Origin: Myrica gale
Taxonomy: Eukaryota > Streptophyta > Magnoliopsida > Fagales > Myricaceae
Reading direction: 5' to 3'
Length of the DNA stretch: 64,000 nucleotides
Assembly (NCBI GenBank): GCA_963930655.1
Contig: OZ005618.1
Coordinates: 7,152,001 to 7,216,000, forward strand
The translations under genes were made by a program, and so were the position numbers. Shown here one piece after another: positions 11,403 to 24,100 of the stretch. The notes under the pieces are model-generated. The model had not been told where the DNA came from, searched no databases, and saw only the letters and a program-made list of their open reading frames with translations. Within the stretch, counting starts at the first letter, position 1; the number at the start of each line of letters is the position of its first letter.

Positions 11403-13057
11403 TCGAGATTTTTCATTGTCCACTAAAATTGTTTTTTTTTTATTCTTTACAATTGTGCCAGAACTTGGTTCAAATTGTTGGAATTCATTTTCATTAGTTT
11501 CGTTTTTGGTTCCCAATTTTGGTTAGCTATTTGATAAAGTGGCCCGGGTTTATATGGGTGATGTTTGTTTTCCCAATATTTCGGGACATGAAAATTTTCA
11601 ACAAAACAAATACACTCCAACATTTTTAACTTTTACACATGTACACTTTACTTTTCACAAACTTAAATGTAAACATTCTCAAAATTTCGAGAATATTCTC
11701 CAACATTTTTGCAAACAAACATACCAGAAAAGGTCTTAAATAATCATTAAATTTTTTTCAAAATTTATGGATAGTTAAAATTTTGAATATGAAAATTGGT
11801 GAAAAAGTTAGTGAAAGAGTGAAAAAGTTGAAAAAAATGAGGGGAGAGAAATTTCTGTTAAGATGGTAAAATTTTAGAGATTTAAAATCTTGCATTTCAA
11901 AATTTTAATTTAATAAAATAAATATAAAATTATCTCTTTTTTCATCAAAATGAGTTTTTATATTTTCAATTTAGGACGAATATTTTCGAGTCGGATAGTA
12001 AACCCAGCGTCAGTCCCCAACCCAACTACAGCTCGAAGGTCTGGGACTGGTTCAAAGGCCTAGAAGAGTACGATGGACTGGACTTCTAATTTTTTGCTTA
12101 TTAGTAGTCGGACCAATATCATAAAAAACAAAAAACGAAAGACTGACCAATAGCTTTGCTTAACACCACTGATTTTGTGACGAGCCAGTGTTCGGCAAAC
12201 CAGGTGAACGACGGATCCAGCCCCTATTACCAGAAGCGGACCGAGGACATTTTGTTTGGGGGCGAAAAAATATAATTATTAAATAACTTTTTGTATGGTA
12301 TATGAGTTCATATATCTATGTACAAAAGAAATTAATAATATTTCGAAAAAAAGTTAAAGAAAACTAATAGAGTATACAAATAATATATTGCTAGTATGCC
12401 CCACATGCACTCTGATCAACCCATTACTAATAGAGTCTTGGGCTAATGTTATAGTAAGCGGTCATATGTTTTTGTATATATATATTTTTAATTTTGTTTT
12501 GTAGGAGTATTTCGAACATTTTACATTTTTTCCTTCATTTAAAGTCCAAATTAAACGATAGATAACAACTTAGAAATACACAATTAATTTTAACCTATAA
12601 TTAAGGGTGTACGACATCATCCCTAGAATATTCCTTTGCGCTTCAATTTCTTTGGCAGTAGGATGGAAGACACTCCTACCAACTGTAGCTTAATATGAGC
12701 CGACAGCTTTTACTATTTGGTTTGATACCCTTCAACTTAATATATACTAAAATAATTTATTCTAATATAAAATATATTTCATCCTTACCTTCCGAACAGA
12801 ATAATTGGAAGTTGAGATTATAATCATACAATATGAATCTCACATATAAAAAACCAAGGCTCCGAAACTACTTCGTTAAGATTAACACCAACAAAAACAC
12901 ACTTTCTACCCTTTCTTTATGTAAATTAAATAGGCAACTCACATTCTAGGATATACTTGAAAAACCTCAAACTAAAAACTAAAAACTACAGGATTCAGTG
13001 AAATCTTGTTTATCAACAAAAATGAGTTAATTATAATAATTTTTCTATAATAAAGGT
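11403..13057. other. STP 3' region and AT-rich spacer
   Basis: It holds the 3' UTR of the STP gene, then AT-rich sequence without genes. About 11563-11724 may be a small foldback element: both ends carry inverted tgtttgttt-type motifs, but the match is weak. About 12228-12275 resembles the end of an hAT element like the one at 43408 (gaagcggaccgaggacatttt). Confidence 0.45.
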
Positions 13058-16000
13058 GATGAAGCTAAATTTAACCGGTATATCACAAAGTCCATTGGAC
13101 TAGGAACCCGAGGGAGCTGAGCCTGAGATCTAGCGCTTGAGACGAGTTGAAAGATTTAAACAATCATTCCTTCCTCTTACAAGTAAAGAAAATGAACTAG
13201 GACCCGGGGTCCTCTCCATAGGGGGATTTCTCCGATATTTTTATTAATCATCATTTTTCTATATCTTTTGTTTATTGGTTCTATTCTGAGTGAGAAAGAG
13301 TGCATACCTCTATTTCTCATGTGTCCTTTTTTTTTGTTGTTTTTCACTGGGCCTGGGTCTAGCACCCCCTTTCGGCCTTCTCATTGGTCCTGGGGTGCTA
13401 GTTCCTTATTGGTCTTATGTCCCTTCTTTTACTATTTTCCCCTTTTTTCACTGGGCCTGGGTCTAGGACCCTCTTTAGTCTTTCCGGCCTCCTCATTGGT
13501 CTTGGGGTGCTAGTTTCTTATTGGTCTTGAGAGTGATGGTCCTTTCTAGGCCTCCTTTGCTCCACATTTATTGAGCACTGGGATTCGTTCCTTTCTCCCC
13601 TCTCCTTATTGGCCCTGAGAATGGCAGTTTCTGTCTGCTTATTAAATGCGCGAATATTATTCTTCACACTATCGTTTCTGTCATCAGATGATCAATTTTC
13701 CTGTTACCCGCTATTAGGCTCGATGAGACCTGCCATTAAGAGGGTTCTTTGTTCCTCCTCCTATTCGGCTATTTTGTAGGGGGCGTGGTTTTGCAGTGGG
13801 CCCCTAGCCCATTCCCTTATCGTCCCGGGCTTACCTTCCTCTTTATTGGGCTTCGATAATGGCTGTCTCCCTTGGGCACGAAGGATCTTGGCATACATCT
13901 TGCCAATAGCTTCATATATAATTTCCTCCCTTGTCTTACTGTCTCCTGAAGAGGAACACAATCAAGCTAAAGTAACGAACGATTGTTTTAGAGAAATATA
14001 GTAGAATCCCTAATTCACCATAGCATTTCTCTTAAATGATATATCACTGCGGTGATTACATCATTCTGGCTTTCAGAGGTTTCCAGGTGTAAAATCATGC
14101 TGCCAACGAAGTTACTGTAAATGGAGAAAATAGAAGATTTATCCAACAGAATACTTTCTACAATAATGATTCAAAGAACTATAATTTAACCAAAATATTT
14201 AACTGTAGTGTAATCTAACTTCAGATCAATTGCAATAATGTAAAAGGAGGCAAACAAAGAATAAGCAATAAACTAACATATCCAATAATCCCTATGTACT
14301 CACCGTCGCAGCAGAATATTGTAGGCAATTGAAGAATCTTCGTCCAGGATTGAGTTGCATCTTACTGAAGCTTACTCGAGCACTACTTTTGTAGAAGCAC
14401 TAAGGTCTCACGTCCGGCACCTTTCCGTCGCTCCTTCCCTGACATCCAGATCTGTCATCGCTCACAGATGATGGAGATGAGCGTCTCTTCGACATCGGGG
14501 CCTGATTTGTGGAGTAACAGGTGCTTTGCTTTGGCTGATTTGGGGAGCTCACCTAGGAACTGATTTGGGGAGAATATGGACAAAAAAGGGAAGCCATGGG
14601 CATGGTGCTCTGTTTTCGGCCTGATTTGGAGAAAGAATGGGGCTTGAGCTAACCTAGGAACTGATTTGGGGGGAGAATACGGACGAAGGAGGATGCGAAG
14701 AGGACAAGGGTCCTTTAGACAATTGCTGAGTTTTTTAAAATGATGTGGCATGGGTAAATTGGTCAATTCATTCTTCTTCGATGGCATGCAATGCACAGTA
14801 GGCAAAGATGAACACGTGCTGAATTATCAGAGAACATTACATGTATGAGGTGTAATACATCAGCAACTTCCGTTAGGTTTTGGACAGAAGTTGGTTGAAA
14901 GGACATGAATGGGAATCACATAAAACAATAGGGACAGTGGAACAACAAGACATACCCTAGGGGCATTTCTAGGAAAAAGTTAAACCACAGAGACACCTTA
15001 TATTTTAGCCTTTTTTTAGGGTTCAGTCTGAAGAGGCTTGGAGAATGATTGTCCCTGGCGCGAAGGCCTGATAAGCGGCAGGGATGCCTGATATATGACA
15101 TTTGTTTTTCCTTTTTGGAAACGAGGGCCCATATTTTTCTTTGTCTAGGCACGAAGGCCAAATATTCATTTCATAGATATCTGAGCATGAGGGCTCCAGA
15201 TCACAACTCATAGATATCTAAAAAATATACATATTTCTATGTTGTTACGAACTAAATCACAAGGGTTTTAACAAAGAAGATATATACATATCTTTGTTCG
15301 GTAGTTGTTTCAGCCCTTCATGTGCCCTTTAACATGATATTGTAATAGCTTCGGGCTTGCTTCTGATCACCTCGAACCTCCCCTATACCAAACAGAGTTG
15401 GCAATTTCATCTTGAGATAATAAAGGGAAGTAGCAACTTGTATCGTACAGTGGGTGGTTGGTCCAATGATCACATTGTAGGCTGGGGCCTCCTTTGGGAA
15501 ATCAATCACGAAAAAGTTCACCATGGTGGTCAGTACCATAGGATGAGTTCCTAAGATCGCTGGTAAAAGAACAGACCCAATTGGGACAATAGTTTTCCCA
15601 GCAAACCCTATCAACGGGCTGGATGTTGATTTCAACTGAACCTCCTCAACTCCTAGTTTCTCATAGGCAGACAAGTAAAAAATGTCGGCCGAGCTACGAT
15701 TATCTATCAACACACGATGTATAGTGAAGTTGGAAATTCGTAATGAGACGACTAACGTGTTGGTATGTGGATACAAGACTCCTTCCGCATCCTTATCGAA
15801 GAATGTTAGAGAGGCTACAGGGACCTTTGGTTTTTTAGCTAGTGGGGCTTCAACTAAGGATATTTGGTGCTGGTGAGCTCATTGGGTATACGCCTTTGTT
15901 CCTCTTGAACTGGGGCCTCATACCGACAGGCCCCCGACTATCGTGTGAATGGTCTGAACCTCTCCCTGCGGCGGGGGAGGAGGTGGATTCACCCATGTCC

Positions 16001-16938
16001 CCTGAGTGAGGGCACATCAATCTCACCTTGCTGTTGACGCTGGGGTTGGTAAGTTCCATGATCCAGAATGAACTATCTTAACTTACCCTGGTGCAACAGG
16101 AGTTCGATTTGTTGTCTATAACACACCTCGGTAGTGTGTTTGTGATCTTGATGAAAGTCTCACTATTTGTCGTGGGATCTCCTCTCAGAGTTTGCCTTCA
16201 TCTTGTCTGGCCACCTTAAGCCTGACTAATTCGCAATCTGCATCAATATTTCCCTAAGAGGTGTCTTCAGGGGAGTGTACGCTTGGCCTCCCTTGTTATT
16301 GGCTTTGGAAGTAGTGCAGGTATGGGAGGGAGGGCCTGACGTTCTGTTTATAGATGCACATCCCTCTCCCTTGAATAAAAATGTTGCATTTGAGTTTGCT
16401 CAATTCATCTATTCTATAAACTCCAGCCCTGGATAGTACGGGTATTCCCACATATAGTGCCAACTGATGAAGCCAAATTTAAGTGGCCCATCACAAAGTC
16501 CACTTGGCTAAGAACCCGAGAGAGTTGGGCCTGAGGTCCAGCGCTTGAGACGGGTTGAAAGGTTCAAACACTCCTTCCTCCCTCCTACAAGCAAAGAAAA
16601 TAGACTAGGACCCAGGATCCTACCCGTAGAGGATTTCTTCGATGCCTTTGTTAATTGTCATTTTTCTATATCTTTTGTTTACTTTCTATTTTGAGTGAGA
16701 AAGAGTGTGTACCACTCTTTTTCATGTGTACCTTCTTTTATTCTTTTTCCGCTGTTTTTCACTTAGCTTTGGCCTACCACCCCCTTTCCAACCTCCTCAT
16801 TGGTCCTGGGGTGCTAGTTCCTTATTGGTCTTGAGAGTGACGGTCCGTGCTAGGCCTCTTCTGCCCCGCATTTATTGAGCACCCCTTGGACCCCGTCCAG
16901 TGAATCTTGTGATAGGCTGGATATTTTTAGCTTCATCA
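13058..16938 (-). mobile_element. Old Ty3/gypsy LTR retrotransposon (Tat-like), broken fossil
   Basis: Related repeats flank the region. The right copy is 16466-16938. The left copy begins at 13058 and can be aligned to about 13580, where it diverges and carries extra internal duplications of about 105 bp. Both begin TGATGAAG, and the right one ends GCTTCATCA. Inside the right repeat, on the minus strand, comes a primer-site-like TTGGCACTATATGTGGGAA, close to the usual start of Tat/Athila-type elements. Between the repeats lie gag-like and aspartic-protease-like parts (about 15.3-16.1 kb, with VRGDQKQAR). The rest of pol is not recognisable. The repeats differ clearly, so it is old. It is broken in many places. 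Confidence 0.75.
14000..14998. mobile_element. Possible Mutator-like insertion inside the gypsy fossil
   Basis: The right part (about 14800-14998), read on the minus strand, starts with a 'ggtgtctctgtggtttaac' type end like those of plant Mutator-like elements, followed by a typical subterminal region. No matching left end was found, so this is tentative. Confidence 0.25.
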
Positions 16939-19329
16939 TCACTCATATCCACAGAATTTAAAACCTTAATGTACACAACAAGATCAAAATAAGCATCCAT
17001 GTGTTAACAATGGTGGTATAATCATGCACACATTTTTCGAATCTTCTGAAAACTTCGTGTCTTTTATAGAGCAAATAGAGGTGGAAAATATGGATCCCAT
17101 GCTTATTAATAATAAGATCTACATATATACTCCCAGTCTCCTGCTTGCCTACAACACAAAGTTTTCTCCGAGACTTGTACAATCTACTCATTTGTCATCT
17201 TCTTGCTGTCTGCAACAAAGGGTAATATTCCCCTTGATGAAATGAAAGGAAGATAAGCAACTGAACTCTCTCGCCCTGCACCTATTCTAGAGGGAGAGGC
17301 TCTGCCAGCTCCTCCCTCTTCTCTCTCTTCCTTGATATGGCTGTAACCTCTAATAAACCCGGAGTGATTTTGGAGGCCTTTGGACACCACAACCAGCGGA
17401 GAATGCGTTTGCACCAACTGACAGCTGACCAGACGGTGCGTGAAGGCTCACATGCGTGCATGAATCTCATGTGTCCGTCTCATTCTCTTCCTATCCGAGC
17501 TGTAGGTAGGCTTATTTAGTGGTCATGCGCTAGGTGCTTGGCCTCTGGGCCTGCCGGTGTGCTTGTCTCTTGGTCGATTCCTCTCCTCCAGTCGCTGATT
17601 CCGTCATATTCAGCTGGTTCTATCAGCTTGCTACTCTTTGTTGGCTTTTCACTCTTTATGGTCATTTTCCGTCCATTTTAGCTTGTGTTTGTAAGGCCGT
17701 TAGACCTCCTATTTTGTTGGCCTGGTACCTTTTCAAAAGGTTTGGCTTGGCTTGCCCTTTACAACATGTATATGAGGTGTTTAAACCTCCTTAAGATTAA
17801 TGAATATGTGAGATGTTAGGACCAAAAAAAAAAGAATGGAAGATCAGCATGGTTCTGGAGGTACTTCTACAGAGGTTGCCATGGCCCATGGTAAGGAAGA
17901 CCTGTAGATCCAAGCGAAACTTCGGGGAAAGTAACTAGGGTAGCGATTTCTATGCCTGAGGATTTTGTTCATGCTGACATCTCTTCTTTAGTGGACCAGG
18001 CCGTCAATTCAGGTGGGATCGTTGAAGGGGAGGTTTGGACTATTAGACGACTTTTGATTCACCACCTCCGATGGCACTTTCAATGGATTCTTTTTTTTTT
18101 TCTCTCAATATACTTTCAAGGAATTCAATATAGCACAATGGGGTTGGTCCCTTAGCCATCAGGGGATATTGTAATTGGAGAGGTTTCTTAGTGGATTCTC
18201 AATTGTGATAGCACTGCTTCTATGAGCGTGCTGGTGTAATGTTCTGTCTTTTACGTAGAAAATAAAAATAAAATAAAAAAAACTAGGGTAGTGATTGAGA
18301 TTTTTGACTGTTTGTCTAAAGTTTAGTGTTATTATTAAGTTTGAAGGTGACCTTTGCAATTGGGTAGGTACATTCTTTTGGTTAAATATTTGTTTTTAAT
18401 AAAGTGGATGACAAAGGCTATTAATTAATATATATGCAGTGACTTGAGGTGAATTCTTTAATAAAACCATTAGGAAAATGAATTAAAATATTAAAGCTTC
18501 CTCGTATAGTAGTTCAAAGTTTTTTGACAAAACCGTAGTTTTAACAAATAAAGCAGAATTGACAGCTACGAAGGAAGTTTCGGAGGCAATTGATCAGTGC
18601 CGAGTTTGGACCACCAATTTGTTTTTAAAAATTTATTACTTGGAAAAATAGTTTAATAATAATAGTTTTTTATTTGTTGGGTCAAGGTCTCTCTCTTCAT
18701 ATAATACTCTTTAAATCTTTCCTTTAAAAAAAAAAAATCCAAAATCAATTTTTTAGACCCATTAGTATTATATTAAGAACATACGTCACTAATCATCATG
18801 TTTAAGACACAAGACTTGTTCTCAACGAAGGTTCAAATACAGTAGTCTTATTATGTTCTGTAATATCTGTATTATGTAAAAGTTAGAGTTTAAGTGATAG
18901 TAGATTTTGAGAGTGTGGAAATTTTGAGTATCGAGGTTTGTAAAATATTATAAAATAAAGATATTTTATGGAAGTTGATAAAAAGTGAAGAGATAATAAA
19001 TATTATAATAATAAAAAATTATGTGATAAATTTTTTAATATTAATCTTAAATAATTGGCGGACTCAGACATCCCGTAGTTTTATTTTTATTTTTTAAAAC
19101 GCATATATTTCTAATGTCATTTGATATAGCACTAGTGTACTCGTAGACGATTGAACATACTTTGCTTCCAGCTGGACCGCCCATTTCCCTGTCATTGGAG
19201 GTCCTTTTTTTTTTGTTTTTTTGCTAAATCCTGTCATTTGAGGTCACTAGCCTAGTTAAGAAAAAAAAAAAGAGGTCACTAGCCTAGGCCATGACCCTTC
19301 AGTACGTGTTGATTCCTAACTTTGGTATT
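16939..19329. other. Spacer with possible LINE tails
   Basis: No gene is seen. Two stretches end in A-rich tails: about 17500-17832 and about 17930-18285. They have the look of LINE 3' ends, but no reverse transcriptase or RNase H motif is readable, so I do not name a family. The remainder is AT-rich. Confidence 0.35.
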
Positions 19330-19516
19330 TAGGGTGGGTTTGTGTGGTAAAATTTTTGGTATTGAATTTAGTATTGGTATTGGGTTTAGTGAAAAAGTGA
19401 AGAGAGATGTAATATTTTATAGTTTTTGTAATTTTTTATATTTTTTTATGGAAGAGAGAGAGATTATATAGGAGTATTTTATTAGGAGAGAGATAAAATT
19501 TTAGGTAAAATTTTAG
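19330..19516. mobile_element. Short foldback element, family A, copy 1
   Basis: The ends are inverted (gggtttgtgtggtaaaattt at the left, aaattttagtgacaaacgc at the right) around an AT-rich centre of about 190 bp. A second, inverted copy lies at 51930-52120. The two share the internal phrase 'tttagtgaaaaagtgaagag'. It has no coding capacity. Confidence 0.65.
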
Positions 19517-19831
19517 TGACAAACGCAGCCTTAGTTGGGTACAGACTCTCTGCACTATCAATTTCAATCAATGGGCGGGGAGCATAAGAAACGCCAGGTT
19601 GTCGTTTCCGTAACACCAAGGTTGACCCACTGTCTAAAAAGCAAATATAACGAACAGATATTCATTATTCAGAACCAAACGACACAAATTTAGAAAAGAG
19701 AGAAAAAGAACCAAACGACACAGACGTAGCCATCAGTAACATTAACGCGGATATTTTTGTTGACCTTTCTCTTTACACAAACGCCGTTTTGGGGTTGGAT
19801 TTACGTCGAGATCATTTTTTCTAACTTTTTT
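19517..19831. other. Short spacer
   Basis: No gene or clear repeat is seen between the two foldback elements. Confidence 0.5.
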
Positions 19832-20230
19832 TTAATAAATACACTTTTCTCCGATAAATTACCAGATATATAATACATTATATTTTAAATTATTAATTTT
19901 GACATATTATACTTTCAAATTACTAATATTATATATTTTACACTCTATACTGTTCACTTTGACACATTACACCAACCAACTATTAATATTAAATATTTTT
20001 CACTCTATATTTAACAATAATATCCTCTATAAATTAATAAATTGACAATAATATTTTTAATATATGCAAAATGGATTAAGGACATTATCGTCATTTTAGT
20101 TTAAAAATTTAACAAATGGTATAAAGTGTCTAAAATTAGTTGTTAGATGATACAATGTGTCAAAACTGATAGTTTAGGGTGAAAAGTGTAAAAAATATAG
20201 TAGTTCATGGGAGAAAAATGTATTTTATTT
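19832..20230. mobile_element. Mutator-like MITE
   Basis: The left end 'aataaatacacttttctcc' matches the reverse complement of the right end near 20205-20230. Further inverted similarity runs inward (the phrases on either side of 'gacacattgta'). It is about 400 bp long and has no ORF. Confidence 0.6.
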
Positions 20231-21179
20231 CTTTATGTACTTGAGAAATCTCAGTGCTCCTCGGCATTGGATTCATAATTATTGTCTATTGAACTATCAC
20301 CATAGCACCAGCAAAATCACCACCAGTCAATCCTAACTTATTCATAAGGTCCAGAGTCAGGTTTTGCTTTAGTAAAGGATTTCAATTGTATGTCTTGACT
20401 CGAATTCTATATATTAGAGCTAATAAATTTGTAGTTAGTACCAACTATAATACAATCTGCTTGCAGTACATTCATTTGGTTGAAAGAAATATTTGGTATC
20501 AAATTTAAACTCACTTTTATATATATATATATATATATGAATAGGACAGAACACAAAACAAATGTCGAAAAATCAAAATATTCTAATTCCAAACCTCACA
20601 CTAGTCAAAAGATTGAACTTTAAGAGTCAAAACTTAGAACATTCATATAATTACAAGTCCAATGAGCCATGGAAACTTCTCTCTCTGTTACCTTCGCATA
20701 ATGCTCATCCTCTTTCACTTATTTTTATCTTTAATTCCTATTAATTAAATATACTATTTCAATACCTTTATTTTTTAAAGGCTGCTTGTTAATATTATTA
20801 TTATTATTTGTATATTTTAGCCTAATTAGAGCAGTACCTCAGCCTCAGTAGGCTACCCATTGAGCCACCCCTGTCGCCTTGCAATTATTCAGGCAAGTAA
20901 AAGACGAACAATATTTCGTAAGACAGATAGCTGTCGGAAGACGATCCGTAAACCGTGTGAAAGTGGGTCCAACCCTCTTAAACTACATCACCCGTCTTTC
21001 CCGCTAGTTATAGAGCTGGTGTCTTCCGAGAAGACCGAGACTTTGTGGCCTGTGGCGCCTACTTAAACATCAAAGCAGTGCAGACAACCGTCTCAGATAT
21101 AGTAATCTATTCTCAGTATCTCTGTTTCTACAATTTTGTTATACTCTTTAAGTTTCAAGCTGTGACAAGGCTGATCAGA
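20231..21179. other. Upstream region of the GH3 gene
   Basis: It contains a (TA)n tract at about 20518-20538 and AT-rich sequence. The 300 bases before the start codon are less AT-rich and probably include the 5' leader. No clear TATA box can be chosen. Confidence 0.45.
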
Positions 21180-24100
21180 ATGGGTGAAGTGGAGCGCTTG
21201 GAATGCGTATACAGAGACCCAAATGCACCCGTGGAGGCTCGTATCAAAGACCTGCTTCATCGAATGACATTGAAAGAGAAGGTCGGCCAGATGACCCAGA
21301 TTGAGCGCCGCGTCGCCACCCCAGACGCCATTAAAGATATGTCCATCGGTATCCTCTCTCTCTCTCTCCCGCCCTCTCTTCCATTCTCTGAAAGTGCCTT
21401 GATGTTTGTGTGCATGCATGTGCGCACGTGTATAGAATAGCGTCATTTGTACTCGTGACTGTCTGTGCATGTTTTGTTTGTGCAGTTTTTCATACAAATG
21501 TTGGGCTATTTTGTAGGGAGTATAATGAGTTGTGGTGGCAGTGGACCCTTCGGGAAAGTAAAAACAGTGTCGTCGGATTGGGCTAATATGGTTGACGGCT
21601 TTCAAAAGTTGGCGCTCGAGTCACGGCTCGGGATACCCCTAATATATGGTATCGACGCGGTTCATGGTAACAATAGTATATATGGTGCCACCATTTTCCC
21701 TCACAATGTTGGCCTTGGAGCTACCAGGTCAGTGTTAACTGTTAAGACCCCGTCCATGGCTTCCTGGGTTTCTAACATATTTGAATCTTAACTTATAAGC
21801 AAACAGGTGAAGGACAAGAGCAATCAATTAATATCCATTGTGGCAAAACACGATAGTTTCTCATTTGTGCTGTACTATGAACCACAAGCCTAGTTCATTT
21901 TCAGTAGTTTAGACGCAGGGGAAGAAAACGATATCATTTCCGGGGAAGCGAAATGAAAAAGAATTAGAGCTATAAACCATTGTTTTGTTCCTTTATTTTT
22001 CTTAAGAATTTTCTTAGTAGCCAAAAGGAAGGTTATTGATCTTGTCAACCTCTTTGAACTTGTGACAGGGATGCAGAGTTGGCTCGAAAGATTGGGGAAG
22101 CAACAGCACTTGAAGTTAGGGCAAGTGGCATTCACTGTACTTTCGCTCCATGCGTGGCTGTAAGTGGTTGACTTAACTGATCAATTAAGTTTTGCGCGCG
22201 ACACCAACTAAATTGCTGTCCTATATGCTTGGCAATTTGTGGATGCCGTTGATAAAGTTTTCTCTTTCAATGTTGCCCTCTCGTCTAGAGAAATTAAGAA
22301 ACTTGTTTGGACTTTCAGAAAATCGCTATAGAAGTAATAAACAAGGATAATGTGCAAGACCACTTAATAAATTTTTTGTAGGTGATCCACCTCCAGACCC
22401 TGATGTATCAAAATTTTCAGAAAAGATTACGGTACTTGTGCATATCTGTTGCTAATAGGAGCAATGACTTGTTAACCTGATCCATAGAATACGGCCGGAG
22501 AGCAGTAGCTTCTCAGTAAGATTTTATATCCTCGTGAATAGCTACTGTTGGCTGCCTGACTCATGACACATACTCTGCTTTTGTCATATTCGTAGGCCAC
22601 CTCGGCCTTTTTGATACCCCCATGAACTTTACGTCTTCCCATCATCATTGGTTCGTTCAAAAGCTATCTATGGCTTCTGAGTGCGGAGTTATTAATCGTC
22701 GCGGTAAAGGTCAAATCCTCGAACCATAAACAGAACTGTATTAGACAAAATTACAGGATCTGAGAGATTTAATGTGCAAATGAGATGCGGGAATTGAACT
22801 TTAAAAATCGTTGAGAAATAGGAAAACACCGCACCTGGGATTTCAAATTCAACTGGATCCAGACTAGAATATGATTTCTGGTTGTTCTGTTCTTCCATCT
22901 GTTTTCTTCATATTGTTTCCTCTCAGCTTTCTATTCGTGAACAGAACAACTCATTACAGGGGCTGTGACAGGTTTGCAGAGATCCTAGATGGGGAAGATG
23001 CTATGAGAGTTACAGTGAAGATACCGAAATTGTTAGGAAGATGACTCCGTTTGTCACAGGCTTGCAGGGTCAGCCACCCATTGAACACGCAAAAGGCGAC
23101 CCCTTTCTGGCTGGGAGGTGGGGGAAAAGTCATTCATAGTATTGTATTTGCATTTCTTTAATGACTGAACTTTTGATATCGTTTCTAAAATATTCTATTA
23201 GAAAGTTCATTTCCTAATTCATCACTGATTTACCAACGATGATGTTGGTCTCAGGAAAAAAAAATTGCAACTTAAGGAGACTCTATTTTCCTTCTTCTTT
23301 TTTTCCCTCTGTTTTGTTCAACCAATGGGTCTTGGCGCTTAAATTAAAACATGCTTGAGATTCTGTTAGACTTTGAGAAGAAGTCTTTCCTGTTTTTTTT
23401 CCCCTCTGGTGGTATTAGATATACACGTCTAAAATTACAATCTCCCCTTCTTCTTTTTGTGTGGAAATGGTCAGTAATCTCCAGTTTTTCAATTAAGTCG
23501 ATTCTTAAATAGTTAGCAACAACATAACTCTTCACAGAACCAAGTTTTGAATATACCATGCTCAGAAAAAAAAAAGTTCTGTATATACTTTGTTTCTTAT
23601 TTTCTACTCCTAATGTAGGCATACCTTGATTGTCCATTCCTCTTATCGCCATTTAATGTGCTCTTTCTCATAATCCTACTTCGATCACAGAAACAAAGTT
23701 ATCGCCTGTGCAAAGCATTTTGTAGGAGATGGGGGTACTGACAGGGGAGTAAACGAGGGGAATACCATCCTATCGTATGAGGACTTAGAAAGAATACATA
23801 TGGCTCCTTATCTGGACTGTATTTCTCAGGGCGTTTCCACAATAATGGCATCCTATTCTAGCTGGAATGGGCGTAAACTGCATGCTGATCGTTTTCTCCT
23901 GACAGAAGTTTTGAAGCATAAGTTAGGTTTTAAGGTGAAATCGCGATACTTCTTACATATCCTGAAAGAAATCAATGTCATCCTTTTTCTATTCTTTTCT
24001 TTTGTCTTTTTGGTCAATTTAAGATAGAACAACTGGGGATTTACTCTTTGCTATATTTCAGTCTGCAAATCTTCTTGTTGATCAATTAGATGAAAAGCTA

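Noticed and set aside
17534-17794. 86-codon hydrophobic open frame
   Set aside because: No family match that I recognise; followed by an A-tail, so more likely part of a repeat's 3' end.
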